A stretch of DNA of 40,139 nt from UBA12068 sp964452415 (GTDB lineage: Bacteria; Patescibacteriota; Minisyncoccia; Moranbacterales; GWC2-37-73), in NCBI GenBank assembly GCA_964452415.1, contig CAYVME010000008.1, positions 1 to 40,139 on the forward strand, written 5' to 3'. Below are positions 16,640-24,535 of the stretch, one piece after another. The translations under genes were made by a program, and so were the position numbers. Numbering within the stretch: the stretch's first letter is position 1; every line of letters starts with the position of its first letter. Below the pieces are notes generated by a model. That model did no database searches, was not told the origin of the DNA, and saw only the letters and a program-made list of their open reading frames with translations.

Positions 16640-17887
16640 ATGGCATTTGATAATCTTAAAAAACAAGACAAGCAAATTTTTTCAGCAATCGCTGGTGAAA
16701 TGAAGCGCCAACAAGAGGGGATGGAATTGATTGCGTCTGAAAACTATGTTTCCAAGGCTGTGCTTGAAGCGCTTGGCAGCGTTTTCACAAATAAATATTC
16801 TGAAGGTTATCCAGGAAAAAGATATTATGGCGGTCAGGATTTCACTGATGTGGTTGAATCTTTGGCAATTGAGCGAGCCAAGAAAATTTTCGGAGCTGAC
16901 CATGTGAATGTTCAACCTCATTCTGGAGCGCCAGCCAATATGATTGCATATAATGCAATTTTAAAACCAGGCGACACAGTGCTTGGTATGGATCTTTCAC
17001 ACGGTGGACATTTGACTCATGGTCATCCACTCACGCTTTCAGCCCAGATCTATAATTTCATTGGATATAAAACTGGTAAGGACGGACTGATTGATTACAA
17101 GGAGTTGGAAAAGTTGGCAATTAAGCATAAACCAAAATTGATTTTGGCGGGCTTTTCTGCTTACACTAGAAAAATTGATTACAAAAAATTTCAAGCGATT
17201 GCCGAAAAAGTTGGCGCAATTTCCATGTTTGACATTGCACACATTGCAGGATTGGTTGCTGGAAAAGCCATTGAAAATCCAGTTCCATTTTTTGATATTG
17301 TGACCACTACAACCCACAAGACACTTAGAGGTCCTCGCGGTGGAATGATCATGTGCAAAGCTGAGTTTGCCAAAGCAATCGACAAATCAGCTTTTCCTGG
17401 ATTCCAAGGAGGACCGCACATGAACAATATCACAGCCAAAGCCGTGGCTTTTGCAGAAGCTCTCAAGCCTGAATTTAAAACATATGCCAAACAAGTGGTC
17501 AAGAATGCAAAAGTTTTAGAAACTGAAATGAAAAAAATGGGATACAAAATCATGTTTGGCGGAACTGATTATCACATGATTTTGGTGGATGTGATGACGA
17601 GCAAGGGCGTGACAGGAAAAGAAGCTGAGCATGCGCTCGATGAAGCTGGAATCACCGTCAATAAAAACATGATTCCGGATGATCCAAGAAGCCCGATGGA
17701 TCCAAGTGGAATTCGAGTTGGAGTCCAAGCTGTGACAAGCAGGGGAATGAAAGAAAAAGAAATCAAGAAAATTGCCCAGTGGATTAATGAAATCATCACT
17801 GCTCACGATGACAAAAAAACACTAGCAGGAATAAAAAAAGAAGTGACCAAATTTTGCAAAAAATATCCAATATACCCAAGCATATAA
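16640..17887 (+). CDS. glyA: Serine hydroxymethyltransferase
   Basis: A 415-residue PLP enzyme that interconverts serine and glycine and loads tetrahydrofolate with a one-carbon unit. Marks: IASENYVSKAVLEALGS near the N-terminus, YSEGYPGKRYYGG, the PLP lysine in VTTTTHKTLRGPRGG (Lys227), and the C-terminal SGIRVGVQAVTSRG. Length fits the family. It starts 18 bases after rfbD without a clear ribosome site and lies inside the rhamnose group, which is not its usual place. It may simply be carried in the same transcript. Confidence 0.97.
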   Translation: MAFDNLKKQDKQIFSAIAGEMKRQQEGMELIASENYVSKAVLEALGSVFTNKYSEGYPGKRYYGGQDFTDVVESLAIERAKKIFGADHVNVQPHSGAPANMIAYNAILKPGDTVLGMDLSHGGHLTHGHPLTLSAQIYNFIGYKTGKDGLIDYKELEKLAIKHKPKLILAGFSAYTRKIDYKKFQAIAEKVGAISMFDIAHIAGLVAGKAIENPVPFFDIVTTTTHKTLRGPRGGMIMCKAEFAKAIDKSAFPGFQGGPHMNNITAKAVAFAEALKPEFKTYAKQVVKNAKVLETEMKKMGYKIMFGGTDYHMILVDVMTSKGVTGKEAEHALDEAGITVNKNMIPDDPRSPMDPSGIRVGVQAVTSRGMKEKEIKKIAQWINEIITAHDDKKTLAGIKKEVTKFCKKYPIYPSI

Positions 17888-18058
17888 ATTTCGAAGTATG
17901 AATTTTGAATTTCGAATGAATTTGTAAAGTTTTGATTTTTTAAACTTTTTGTCATTGAGATTTTTTTCAAAATTCGAAATTGGAAATTCAAAATTAAAAA
18001 AGTAAACTTTTTATAAAAAAATATGGGAGAACAAATTTGCAAACCAAGAAAACGAAAG
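17888..18058. other. AT-rich spacer with long inverted repeat
   Basis: The gap between glyA and rfbA holds AATTTTGAATTTC at 17901-17913 and its exact reverse complement at 17983-17995, with a nested AAAGTTT/AAACTTT pair between. The long hairpin could end glyA transcription or be low-complexity filler. There is no GC stem or clear T-tract, so I do not call it a terminator. Confidence 0.4.
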
Positions 18059-18856
18059 ATGAAAGGAATAATTTTGGCCGGAGGAACTGCCACAAGACTT
18101 TTTCCAATGACAGCCACGACCAGCAAGCAACTTTTGCCAGTGTATGACAAGCAAATGATTTTTTATCCACTTAATACTTTGATCAAAGCCGGAATTAAAG
18201 AAATTTTAATTATTGTTGCTCCAGAACATTCTGGACAATTTCTGAACTTGCTGGGTTCACTGCTAAAAAAACACGGCATCCACATCACCTTTGAAGTTCA
18301 ATCAACACCCAGAGGATTGGCCGAAGCTTTGACTTTGGGTGAAAATCATATTGGAGATGACAATGTCGCGCTCATCCTGGGAGACAACATATTTGAAGAT
18401 GATTTTGCCAAGCAGATAAAAGAATTCCGAAGTGGTGGACATGTTTTTGCCAAAAAAGTGGCAGACCCAGAGAGATTCGGCGTTGTGAGATTCAACAAAG
18501 AAATGAAAGCGATGGAAATTGTTGAAAAGCCAAAAAGCTGGATTAGCGACTTTGCAGTAACGGGACTTTATTTGTATGACAACAACTGTGTGCAAATTGC
18601 CAAGAACATGAAACCATCTGATCGAGGCGAAATTGAAATCACTGATGTCAACAAGGCATATTTGAAAAGGAAAGCACTGGAGGTTACCATGTTTGAAGGG
18701 GAATGGCTGGATGCTGGAACGCCAGATTCACTTCTGGAAGCAAGTATTATCGTTAAGGAAAAAGGCATCAGTAAAAATTTCCACCCAATTCTCGACCAAG
18801 CAATTTCAGAGTTCAATGAGGAATTGAAAATTAGAAGCAAAAAAAGATTACAATAA
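18059..18856 (+). CDS. rfbA: Glucose-1-phosphate thymidylyltransferase
   Basis: A 265-residue nucleotidyltransferase (RmlA) that makes dTDP-glucose from dTTP and glucose 1-phosphate, the first step to dTDP-rhamnose. The ATG at 18059 begins MKGIILAGGTATRLFPMT, the signature loop (here GGTATRL, where GGSGTRL is common), then KQLLPVYDKQMIFYPL, LGDNIF with the metal-binding Asp, and EKPKSWISDFAVTGLYLYD. An ATG at 18023 in the same frame would add 12 basic residues and is less likely. It is somewhat shorter at the C-terminus than the roughly 290-residue enterobacterial enzyme, as in short-form RmlA proteins. Confidence 0.93.
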   Translation: MKGIILAGGTATRLFPMTATTSKQLLPVYDKQMIFYPLNTLIKAGIKEILIIVAPEHSGQFLNLLGSLLKKHGIHITFEVQSTPRGLAEALTLGENHIGDDNVALILGDNIFEDDFAKQIKEFRSGGHVFAKKVADPERFGVVRFNKEMKAMEIVEKPKSWISDFAVTGLYLYDNNCVQIAKNMKPSDRGEIEITDVNKAYLKRKALEVTMFEGEWLDAGTPDSLLEASIIVKEKGISKNFHPILDQAISEFNEELKIRSKKRLQ

Positions 18857-18883
18857 ATAAAAAGCTAATCCTAAATACATTTT

Positions 18884-19753
18884 ATGAAAATTAGAAAAGC
18901 GATTTTGCCAGTAGCTGGTTTCGGAACAAGATTTTTGCCTGCCACCAAGGCTCAGCCAAAGGAAATGCTTCCGATTGTGGACAAGCCAGTGATCCAATAT
19001 CTCGTTGAAGAGGCTGTGGCCTCTGGAATCGAAGAGATTATTTTCGTGACTGGTCGCGGAAAGAGAGCAATCGAGGATCATTTTGATATTTCATATGAAC
19101 TTGAAGATACCTTGGTTGAGAAAAACAAACAAGAATTGCTTGAAACTGTGCAGAAAATCGCAGGTCTCGCAAAATTTTCCTATGTTCGCCAATCAAAACC
19201 ACTTGGGGATGGTCATGCTCTTTTACAGGCTGCACATCTTGTTAATGATGAGCCAGTGCTTGTGATCTTTGGAGATTGTCTTTATGACAGTGAGGTTCCA
19301 GCATCAAAGCAATTAATGGATGCCTATGAAAAATATCAGCGGCCAATTATTGGCATAACAGAAGTTCCACGCGAGGAAGTTTCTAAATTTGGAGTTATTG
19401 ATGGGATTAAACTTGATGAAAAAAATTGGGAAGTGAAAAAATTCATTGAAAAACCAAAAGTTAAGGATGCACCAACAAATTTTGTAGCTCCAGGGAAATA
19501 CATCATCACACCTGAAGTGTTTGATGTTCTTGCAACAATGGACCATGGCAAATCCGGAGAAATAAGACTAGCTGATGCATTTGACTTAATGCTTGAAAAT
19601 AATCAATCCTTGTATGGAAAAGTTATTGATGGGGAATGGTTGGATACAGGGGATAAGTTTAATTTCATGAAAGCCTCAATTCACATGGGACTCAAGCATC
19701 CCGAAATTGGTGATAAGCTTCGCGAATATTTGAAAGGTTGCAAAAACATTTAA
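18884..19753 (+). CDS. galU: UTP-glucose-1-phosphate uridylyltransferase
   Basis: A 289-residue enzyme that makes UDP-glucose. Marks: GFGTRFLPATKAQPKEMLP with the nucleotide loop, VTGRGKRAIEDHFD, LVIFGDCLY (Asp of the metal site), FIEKPK and GEWLDTGDKFNFMKA. Length fits the family. It closes the polysaccharide locus and is followed at once by a terminator, so it is the last gene of this transcription unit. UDP-glucose would feed the glycosyltransferases of the locus. Confidence 0.96.
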   Translation: MKIRKAILPVAGFGTRFLPATKAQPKEMLPIVDKPVIQYLVEEAVASGIEEIIFVTGRGKRAIEDHFDISYELEDTLVEKNKQELLETVQKIAGLAKFSYVRQSKPLGDGHALLQAAHLVNDEPVLVIFGDCLYDSEVPASKQLMDAYEKYQRPIIGITEVPREEVSKFGVIDGIKLDEKNWEVKKFIEKPKVKDAPTNFVAPGKYIITPEVFDVLATMDHGKSGEIRLADAFDLMLENNQSLYGKVIDGEWLDTGDKFNFMKASIHMGLKHPEIGDKLREYLKGCKNI

Positions 19754-19755
19754 GA

Positions 19756-19785
19756 TTATCCCGCCCTGGTGGGGGGATTTTTTTG
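19756..19785 (+). terminator. Intrinsic terminator after galU
   Basis: ATCCC and CCC pair with the G-run at 19771-19776 across a TGGT loop, with one bulged G, followed by seven T residues. It ends the polysaccharide locus. Confidence 0.85.
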
Positions 19786-19888
19786 TAAAAAGGCTTGTCT
19801 ATTGACTTTTATGGAGTTTCATGAAACAATTCCATACCAATCAATAAAAGCATCCAGCGAGCTTTTAATTTAGTAAGATAGCCAAACA

Positions 19889-20584
19889 ATGTATTGGATA
19901 TACCTTATTATCTTTACCGTAACGGTTTTTGTCCCAACATTCATCACGGATGGATTTTACATGTTCAATGAGACTCAAACTCAAGAACTCGTGATACTTC
20001 TCTTGGGTTCATTGTGTTTTTCTCTCTTTCTTGCGATGGAAAAAAAATTAAAGGAAAACATCAAAGAAAAAAACAAATATCAAAGTCAGATTGGCAATAT
20101 GACCAGGGATCTCAAAAATTCATATTCATATATAGGTGAAAGCAATCGAAAATTGGATATTTTGGAGAATATCTCCTTGAACTATCCTGACAGTGTGAAA
20201 ATGACTCAAAAAAATAGACTCGGTTCCTATGCTTCAATCATGGAAGCTATCAGAGTGTTTGGAAAATCAGAAGATTTTGTCTTGAAATTTTCTAGCTATC
20301 CAGATCTCAAGATTTTGCAGGAAATCAAGAGTAAACAGGAAATCAAATCGCATTTCTCATTGAAAGAGCATGTTGGAGGGATTAATCACATTGAATCCGA
20401 TGATTTCATTGTTATTATTTCTCCAAAAGTTATTGATAAGATATTTTGCTATATTGTTATTAAGAAAAATACGCCTAGCCAAAAAATTGAAGATGTTGAG
20501 TTAATGAAGACAATTGCAACCCAAGCCCTCTTCATTTTTATGTTTATTCAAAATAAAAAGCAATTAAGGTCTGCAGTAAGATGA
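19889..20584 (+). CDS. Membrane protein with coiled coil and possible GAF-like domain
   Basis: A 231-residue protein of unknown function. Two hydrophobic segments at the N-terminus (about 3-22 and 33-51) form a hairpin anchor, followed by a coiled coil (about 52-95) and a soluble domain of about 130 residues whose strand/helix order resembles a GAF sensor domain; no histidine kinase or output domain is attached. The identification of the soluble domain is tentative. Upstream are the galU terminator and a perfect GTTTCATGAAAC palindrome at 19815-19826. rplI follows after 64 bases with its own promoter. Confidence 0.6.
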   Translation: MYWIYLIIFTVTVFVPTFITDGFYMFNETQTQELVILLLGSLCFSLFLAMEKKLKENIKEKNKYQSQIGNMTRDLKNSYSYIGESNRKLDILENISLNYPDSVKMTQKNRLGSYASIMEAIRVFGKSEDFVLKFSSYPDLKILQEIKSKQEIKSHFSLKEHVGGINHIESDDFIVIISPKVIDKIFCYIVIKKNTPSQKIEDVELMKTIATQALFIFMFIQNKKQLRSAVR

Positions 20585-20585
20585 T

Positions 20586-20615
20586 TTGACCACACGCCGT
20601 TTTATCCGCTATACT
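20586..20615 (+). promoter_or_regulatory. Probable promoter of rplI
   Basis: TTGACC (20586-20591), 18-bp spacer, TATACT (20610-20615), placed right after the preceding stop codon and about 33 bases before the rplI start codon. Confidence 0.6.
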
Positions 20616-20648
20616 TATCGAGGTAATTAATTTTAATACAATTTCAAT

Positions 20649-21086
20649 ATGCAAGTAATATTTCTTCAGGATGTTAAAAATGTTGGAAAAAAAGGACAAA
20701 TAAAAAATGTACCAGATGGATACGCTCGGAATTTCCTTTTGGCAAAAAAATTGGCAAACATTGCGACTCCTGCCAGCATCGCGCAGGTGAAAATGGAGGA
20801 AGACAAGAAGAAACTACATGTTTCACTGGAAAAACAAACTGTTCAAAAATTAGCTGCTTCAATTGATGGCAAAAGAATAACAATAAAAGCTCGCGCTAAG
20901 GATGGAAAGCTGTTTGGCTCAATTACTGCCAAAGAAATTGCCAATGAAATCAAGAAACTTGGAGCTGTTGTGCCGGAAAAATCCATTGGGGCTGATCACA
21001 TCAAGGAATTGGGCGAAAAAAAGCTTACAATAAGCCTCGATTTTGATGTTAGGGCAACCATATTTTTGATAGTTGAACAAGCCTAG
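20649..21086 (+). CDS. rplI: Large-subunit ribosomal protein bL9
   Basis: A 145-residue ribosomal protein. The N-terminal domain MQVIFLQDVKNVGKKGQIKNVPDGYARNFLLAK carries the family signature; a connecting helix and the C-terminal domain (GKLFGSITAKEIANEI, then the final strands) follow. It binds domain V of 23S rRNA near the L1 stalk. Some Patescibacteria lineages lack bL9, so its presence helps to place the organism but does not decide it. Expressed from its own promoter; no Shine-Dalgarno site is obvious. Confidence 0.95.
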   Translation: MQVIFLQDVKNVGKKGQIKNVPDGYARNFLLAKKLANIATPASIAQVKMEEDKKKLHVSLEKQTVQKLAASIDGKRITIKARAKDGKLFGSITAKEIANEIKKLGAVVPEKSIGADHIKELGEKKLTISLDFDVRATIFLIVEQA

Positions 21087-21101
21087 AAAATGGTATATAC
21101 T
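21073..21101 (+). promoter_or_regulatory. Probable pyrG promoter inside the end of rplI
   Basis: TTGAAC (21073-21078), 17-bp spacer, TATACT (21096-21101). The expected transcript starts near 21108, giving a leader of about 95 nt with a hairpin before pyrG. Confidence 0.55.
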
Positions 21102-21105
21102 ACTC

Positions 21106-21132
21106 ATGGAGGTTGAACTTTTTGCAATTTAA
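21106..21132 (+). other. Possible 8-codon leader ORF before pyrG
   Basis: ATG at 21106 opens MEVELFAI followed by TAA, starting within a few bases of the predicted transcription start and ending just before the leader hairpin at 21137-21158. It may be chance. Confidence 0.25.
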
Positions 21133-21136
21133 AGGG

Positions 21137-21158
21137 GGTCGCATTCAAGCGACTTTTT
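21137..21158 (+). terminator. Terminator-like hairpin in the pyrG leader
   Basis: GTCGC (21138-21142) pairs with GCGAC (21149-21153) around ATTCAA, followed by five T residues; the stem can be lengthened by G-U pairs between the preceding G-run and the T-tract. It may end rplI transcripts, act as an attenuator of pyrG, or both. Confidence 0.6.
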
Positions 21159-21201
21159 GCATATGAAAAATTTTAATTAATCAGGGGATAAAAACAAACA
21201 C

Positions 21202-22845
21202 ATGGAGAATCGAAAGTACATTTTTGTGATGGGTGGCGTTATGAGTGGTGTTGGAAAGGGAATTACAACATCTTCAATTGGAGCAATTTTGAAAGCTCGT
21301 GGATACAAGGTGACCGCTCTTAAAATTGATCCGTATGTGAATGTTGATGCTGGAACCATGAATCCAACTGAGCACGGAGAAGTTTTCGTGCTGGATGATG
21401 GAGACGAAACAGATCAAGACATGGGCAACTATGAACGCTTCATGGGGATCACTCTTTCTCGCGACAACTACATGACAACTGGTCGTGTCTACGAATCAGT
21501 GATTCACCGCGAGCGCAATTTGGAATATGGCGGAAAATGCGTGCAGGTTGTGCCACACATTCCGCTTGAAGTTATTGATCGAATTGTGCATGCATCAAAC
21601 AAAGACAAGTCTGAAATTACAATCATCGAAATTGGTGGAACCGTTGGGGAATATGAAAACATCCTTTTCATGGAAGCAATTCGTATGATGAAAATCAAGC
21701 ATCCGGAAGATGTGCTTTCGGTGATGGTCAGCTATGTCCCAATGCCAAATATGATTGGCGAAATGAAAACCAAACCAACTCAACATGCAGTGCGAACGGT
21801 CAATGCTGCTGGAGTTCAGCCTGACATTATTGTGGCTCGCTCTGAAATGCCAATGGATGCAAAGCGGAAGGAGAAAATTTCAAACTTCTGCAGTGTTCCA
21901 GAAGAATGTGTGATCAGCGCGCCTGATGCAAAAAGTGTATACGAAGTTATCACGAATTTTGAACGCGACAACTTGAGCAAAATAATTCTCAAAAAATTGC
22001 GACTCAAGCCAAAAAAGTCAGATTTGAAACAATGGGAGGATTTGATCAAGCGCGTGCACAGTCTTGAAGGAAAAGTTAAAATTGGAATTGTGGGAAAATA
22101 TTTCGGAACGGGAGACTTTGTTTTGTCAGATGCATACATCAGCGTTATTGAAGCAATAAAACACGCTAGTTATAAAGTCGGAGCCAAAGTTGAAATGGAC
22201 TGGCTCAACAGTGAAATTTTTGAAAAAGATCCTGAAAAAATTGAATCGCTTGGAGAATATGATGGAATTTTGGTACCAGGAGGATTTGGTGGACGCGGAA
22301 TTGAAGGAAAAATCAAAGCAATTCAATTTTGTCGCGAAAACAAAATTCCATATTTTGGAATTTGCTACGGAATGCAACTTCAAGTTATTGAATATGCGAG
22401 AAATGTTCTCGGTCTTGGCGAAGCTCACACCACAGAAATAAATATTGAAACCAAACATCCAGTTATTGACATCATGCCAGAACAAAAAAAGAATCTTTTG
22501 GAGTGCAACTACGGAGGATCGATGCGGCTTGGTGCGTATGATGCAATTTTGAAGGCTGGCACAATCGCAGGCAAGGCATATGGCAAAGCAAAAATTTCCG
22601 AACGACATCGCCATCGCTATGAAGTGAATCCTGCCTATGTTAAACAAATTGAAAAAGCAGGTTTGATTTTCTCTGGAAAATCTCCAAACGGAATCCTTAT
22701 GGAAATTGCCGAGCTTCCAAAATCCGAGCATCCTTTTTTCCTTGGCGCGCAATTTCACCCAGAATTCAAATCTTCACCGCTCAAATCACATCCTCTTTTC
22801 TTTGAATTTGTGAAAGCATCAAAAGAAAGAAGTAAGCTTAAATAA
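21202..22845 (+). CDS. pyrG: CTP synthase
   Basis: A 547-residue enzyme that aminates UTP to CTP with glutamine and ATP. The N-terminal synthetase domain shows FVMGGVMSGVGKGITTSSIG (P-loop), KIDPYVNVDAGTMNPTEHGEVFVLDDGDETDQD and the Mg/UTP-binding residues. The C-terminal class I glutamine amidotransferase domain shows GGFGGRG (oxyanion loop), the nucleophile Cys at about residue 388 in GICYGMQ, and GAQFHPEF with catalytic His and Glu. Length fits the family. A loose site (CAGGGG) precedes the start. The leader carries a promoter and hairpin that could attenuate expression in response to CTP. Confidence 0.97.
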   Translation: MENRKYIFVMGGVMSGVGKGITTSSIGAILKARGYKVTALKIDPYVNVDAGTMNPTEHGEVFVLDDGDETDQDMGNYERFMGITLSRDNYMTTGRVYESVIHRERNLEYGGKCVQVVPHIPLEVIDRIVHASNKDKSEITIIEIGGTVGEYENILFMEAIRMMKIKHPEDVLSVMVSYVPMPNMIGEMKTKPTQHAVRTVNAAGVQPDIIVARSEMPMDAKRKEKISNFCSVPEECVISAPDAKSVYEVITNFERDNLSKIILKKLRLKPKKSDLKQWEDLIKRVHSLEGKVKIGIVGKYFGTGDFVLSDAYISVIEAIKHASYKVGAKVEMDWLNSEIFEKDPEKIESLGEYDGILVPGGFGGRGIEGKIKAIQFCRENKIPYFGICYGMQLQVIEYARNVLGLGEAHTTEINIETKHPVIDIMPEQKKNLLECNYGGSMRLGAYDAILKAGTIAGKAYGKAKISERHRHRYEVNPAYVKQIEKAGLIFSGKSPNGILMEIAELPKSEHPFFLGAQFHPEFKSSPLKSHPLFFEFVKASKERSKLK

Positions 22846-22874
22846 AAAGTCGTAAAGTCAAAAGTCCATAAAGC
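22846..22874. repeat. Intergenic filler repeat of TAAAGTC type, copy 2
   Basis: The spacer between pyrG and the Nudix gene is made of AAAGTCGTAAAGTC and AAGTCAAAAGTCCATAAAGC. The second word recurs, reversed, at about 37837-37856 and, with small changes, near 13920-13938. No ribosome site is present. Confidence 0.6.
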
Positions 22875-22876
22875 AC

Positions 22877-23422
22877 ATGGAAGAATATCTTGATATTGTT
22901 GATGAAAATGGAAATCTAACTGGAGAAAAAGAACTTCGCAGTGTTTGTCATGAAAAAGGCTTCACGCATCGGGTGGCAGTTGTATATTTCTATCGCATTA
23001 AAAACAATTCCATTAAGCTCCTGGTTCATTTACGGTCAAAATTTAAAGAACAAAATCCTGACAAATGGGCACTGCGTTTTGGCGGTCATGTTGAATCAGG
23101 ATCAACAATTGAAGAAACTATCATTAAAGAAATAAAGGAAGAAGTTGGCTTTAATATCTCACTTAATCATTTAATAGAAGGAGAGAGAAGTTTTCACGAT
23201 GCGCTTGAAAATAGGGAAGTTGCATATCATTATTATTTTAATTTTAATGATAATATGAGCGTTCTTTCCTTTGATGATGGAGAGGTTCAAAAAGTAAAGT
23301 GGATGAATTTTAAAGAAATAGAAAGATCGATTGAAAATAATCCTGAGATTTGGGCAGTTAGTAAGGAAGGATTCTTGAATAGAAAAATAAATTTAATTAA
23401 AAAGGTAAGTCCATCTATGTAA
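22877..23422 (+). CDS. Nudix hydrolase, isopentenyl-diphosphate-isomerase-like subgroup
   Basis: A 181-residue protein. Residues 6-40 (DIVDENGNLTGE...GFTHRVAVVYFY) match the IPP-isomerase-like Nudix subgroup. The Nudix box lies at about 70-92 (GHVESGSTIEETIIKEIKEEVGF). Compared with GX5EX7REUXEEXGU, the first Glu is Ser and the Arg is Lys, while the metal-binding EEXG end is kept. It probably hydrolyses a nucleoside diphosphate derivative; the substrate is unknown. Its start codon follows a filler repeat with no ribosome site. A terminator shared with the opposing small gene follows. Confidence 0.85.
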   Translation: MEEYLDIVDENGNLTGEKELRSVCHEKGFTHRVAVVYFYRIKNNSIKLLVHLRSKFKEQNPDKWALRFGGHVESGSTIEETIIKEIKEEVGFNISLNHLIEGERSFHDALENREVAYHYYFNFNDNMSVLSFDDGEVQKVKWMNFKEIERSIENNPEIWAVSKEGFLNRKINLIKKVSPSM

Positions 23423-23441
23423 AAAAAGAAATAGAAAGATT

Positions 23442-23476
23442 AAAGACCCTCTTGGTTTCGAGAGGGTCTTTATTTT
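23442..23476. terminator. Bidirectional terminator
   Basis: A perfect 11-bp stem, AAAGACCCTCT (23442-23452) and AGAGGGTCTTT (23461-23471), with an 8-nt loop and A/T-rich flanks on both sides. It lies between the convergent Nudix gene and the small minus-strand gene. Confidence 0.85.
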
Positions 23477-23489
23477 TACGATAAGGTGT

Positions 23490-23690
23490 TCAACATGCTC
23501 TGAGCTGATTCGAAAGTGTTCTTTGAATCTTTACTCTCTCGAAAGCTTTTTCGAATTTTTCAATTGCAGATATCCTCACGGAAAATTGTTTGCCAAAGAT
23601 GACAAACCTGACGACACGCGTACTGTGCTCATCACTAACACGACCGAATTTTTTAAGGTTTCTTGACTTATTAAACTTTGCAAGTTTCAT
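23490..23690 (-). CDS. Small basic hypothetical protein
   Basis: A 66-residue very basic protein I do not recognise. It is supported by a strong ribosome site (AAGGGAGG ending about 8 bases before ATG on the minus strand), a possible -10 box TATAAT at 23737-23742, and the terminator at 23442-23476. Basic patches (KFNKSRNLKKFGR, KAFERVKIQR) and a short FVIFGKQFSVRIS strand pair suggest nucleic-acid binding, which is inference. It is a one-gene unit between the Nudix gene and rpmA. Confidence 0.65.
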   Translation of the reverse strand: MKLAKFNKSRNLKKFGRVSDEHSTRVVRFVIFGKQFSVRISAIEKFEKAFERVKIQRTLSNQLRAC

Positions 23691-23736
23691 GAGTAAGCCT
23701 CCCTTATGGGTGAGATAATTTTTTATCTACAACTAC

Positions 23737-23742
23737 ATTATA
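23737..23742 (-). promoter_or_regulatory. Possible -10 box of the small basic gene
   Basis: TATAAT on the minus strand about 47 bases before the start codon. The -35 region is only a T-run, so the promoter is weakly supported. Confidence 0.35.
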
Positions 23743-23760
23743 CACCATAATCAATATTAA

Positions 23761-23792
23761 AAAAAAGAAGCCCCTTGTGAGGCTTCTTTTTT
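23761..23792 (-). terminator. Terminator after rpmA
   Basis: A perfect 12-bp stem (AAAAAAGAAGCC at 23761-23772 with GGCTTCTTTTTT at 23781-23792), giving a T-tract on either strand. It follows the rpmA stop by 24 bases. Confidence 0.9.
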
Positions 23793-23815
23793 ATTTAAAG
23801 TAGTCTTTCGACTAT

Positions 23816-24277
23816 TTATTTTGTCTTCTTTGCTGTTCTTGCAACCAAATGCTTTCTCACAGTCTTTCGCATGTTTGGTTTTCGCGGGACCTTCCAAGCT
23901 CCTTTTTTCTTTCCAGCTTGATTGGTTTTGAGGTTCACGCGAAGTTTTGCTCCAGCTTTCTTGGCACCAGTCTTTTTCGGTTTGATTTCGATTGGTGTGT
24001 CAGATTTTTCAACTGCAACGAATCTTCTTGTTACCAAAACTCCTGTGAAGTTTCGAACTTTCTTTGAGGTGAATTTCACAATTCCGTCCACAAGTGCCAT
24101 CAAGGTGTCGTCATTACATCTCATCACATTTTTTCCAGCGTGATATTTTGTTCCTCGTTGTCGGATGATGATGTTTCCAGTTTTAACTTTTTGATTTCCG
24201 AAGATCTTTACACCAAGTCTTTTCGAGATTGAATCTCGTCCAAGTTGGGTAGACCCACCGGCTTTACGATGTGCCAT
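23816..24277 (-). CDS. rpmA: Large-subunit ribosomal protein bL27 with long basic tail
   Basis: A 153-residue protein. The true start is the ATG at 24277, giving MAHRKAGGSTQLGRDS, the conserved bL27 N-terminus that reaches the peptidyl-transferase centre; an upstream ATG at 24304 would add 9 residues and block it. There is no Firmicutes-type cleavable leader. The core (about 1-90) includes IIRQRGTKYHAGKNV. The usual length is 85-95 residues; here about 60 extra residues follow, rich in Lys, Arg and Ala, ending in RTAKKTK. The tail probably contacts rRNA. No Shine-Dalgarno site is seen. The gene is not next to rplU. Confidence 0.93.
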   Translation of the reverse strand: MAHRKAGGSTQLGRDSISKRLGVKIFGNQKVKTGNIIIRQRGTKYHAGKNVMRCNDDTLMALVDGIVKFTSKKVRNFTGVLVTRRFVAVEKSDTPIEIKPKKTGAKKAGAKLRVNLKTNQAGKKKGAWKVPRKPNMRKTVRKHLVARTAKKTK

Positions 24278-24375
24278 AGCAAGTAACTGGTAATCAGTAA
24301 CCAAAAAAAACGATTATTGATTTCCAGGGCAAAATTAAATTTTAAAAAAATATATCCGCAAACTCTTTTGCTCTC

Positions 24376-24404
24376 TTATAATATATCCATAAATATATTA
24401 TAAT
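24376..24404. promoter_or_regulatory. AT-rich dyad with possible divergent -10 boxes
   Basis: TTATAATATAT and ATATATTATAA form a perfect inverted repeat around CCATAA. TATAAT can be read on the plus strand at 24399-24404, towards the GC-rich structured region, and on the minus strand in the other arm, towards rpmA. The -35 regions are poor. It may be a two-way promoter or only a palindrome. Confidence 0.4.
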
Positions 24405-24410
24405 AAACAA

Positions 24411-24535
24411 AACAGCGGCGGGGGACAATGTGACGGTTGCCAGCTAATTGTTGTCTTTTGGCAAAGACATGCATCCAGCGCGGATGCGCAATCAACCGAA
24501 ACCCTCACTCAGTGTTACAGGAATAATTCTAACAG
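24411..24535 (+). ncRNA. Candidate structured RNA (branched hairpins)
   Basis: A GC-rich island in AT-rich intergenic DNA that can fold on the plus strand. GTGA (24430-24433) pairs with TCAC (24505-24508) and CGGTT (24434-24438) with AACCG (24494-24498). Inside are two adjacent perfect hairpins: TGTCTTT-TGGC-AAAGACA (24452-24469) and GCATCC-AGCGC-GGATGC (24471-24487). That gives a three-way junction. It does not match SRP RNA, RNase P RNA, tmRNA or tRNA as far as I can see. If read on the minus strand, it would be an upstream leader of rpmA. Strand and transcription are inferred. Confidence 0.4.

Noticed and set aside
22126..22758. 210-residue minus-strand frame inside pyrG
   Set aside because: Fully antisense to the conserved CTP synthase and of Phe/Asn/Cys-rich shadow composition.
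22877..23422. True isopentenyl-diphosphate isomerase
   Set aside because: The N-terminal part resembles that subgroup, but the protein has an otherwise ordinary Nudix box and the specific catalytic Cys/Glu context of Idi is not evident.
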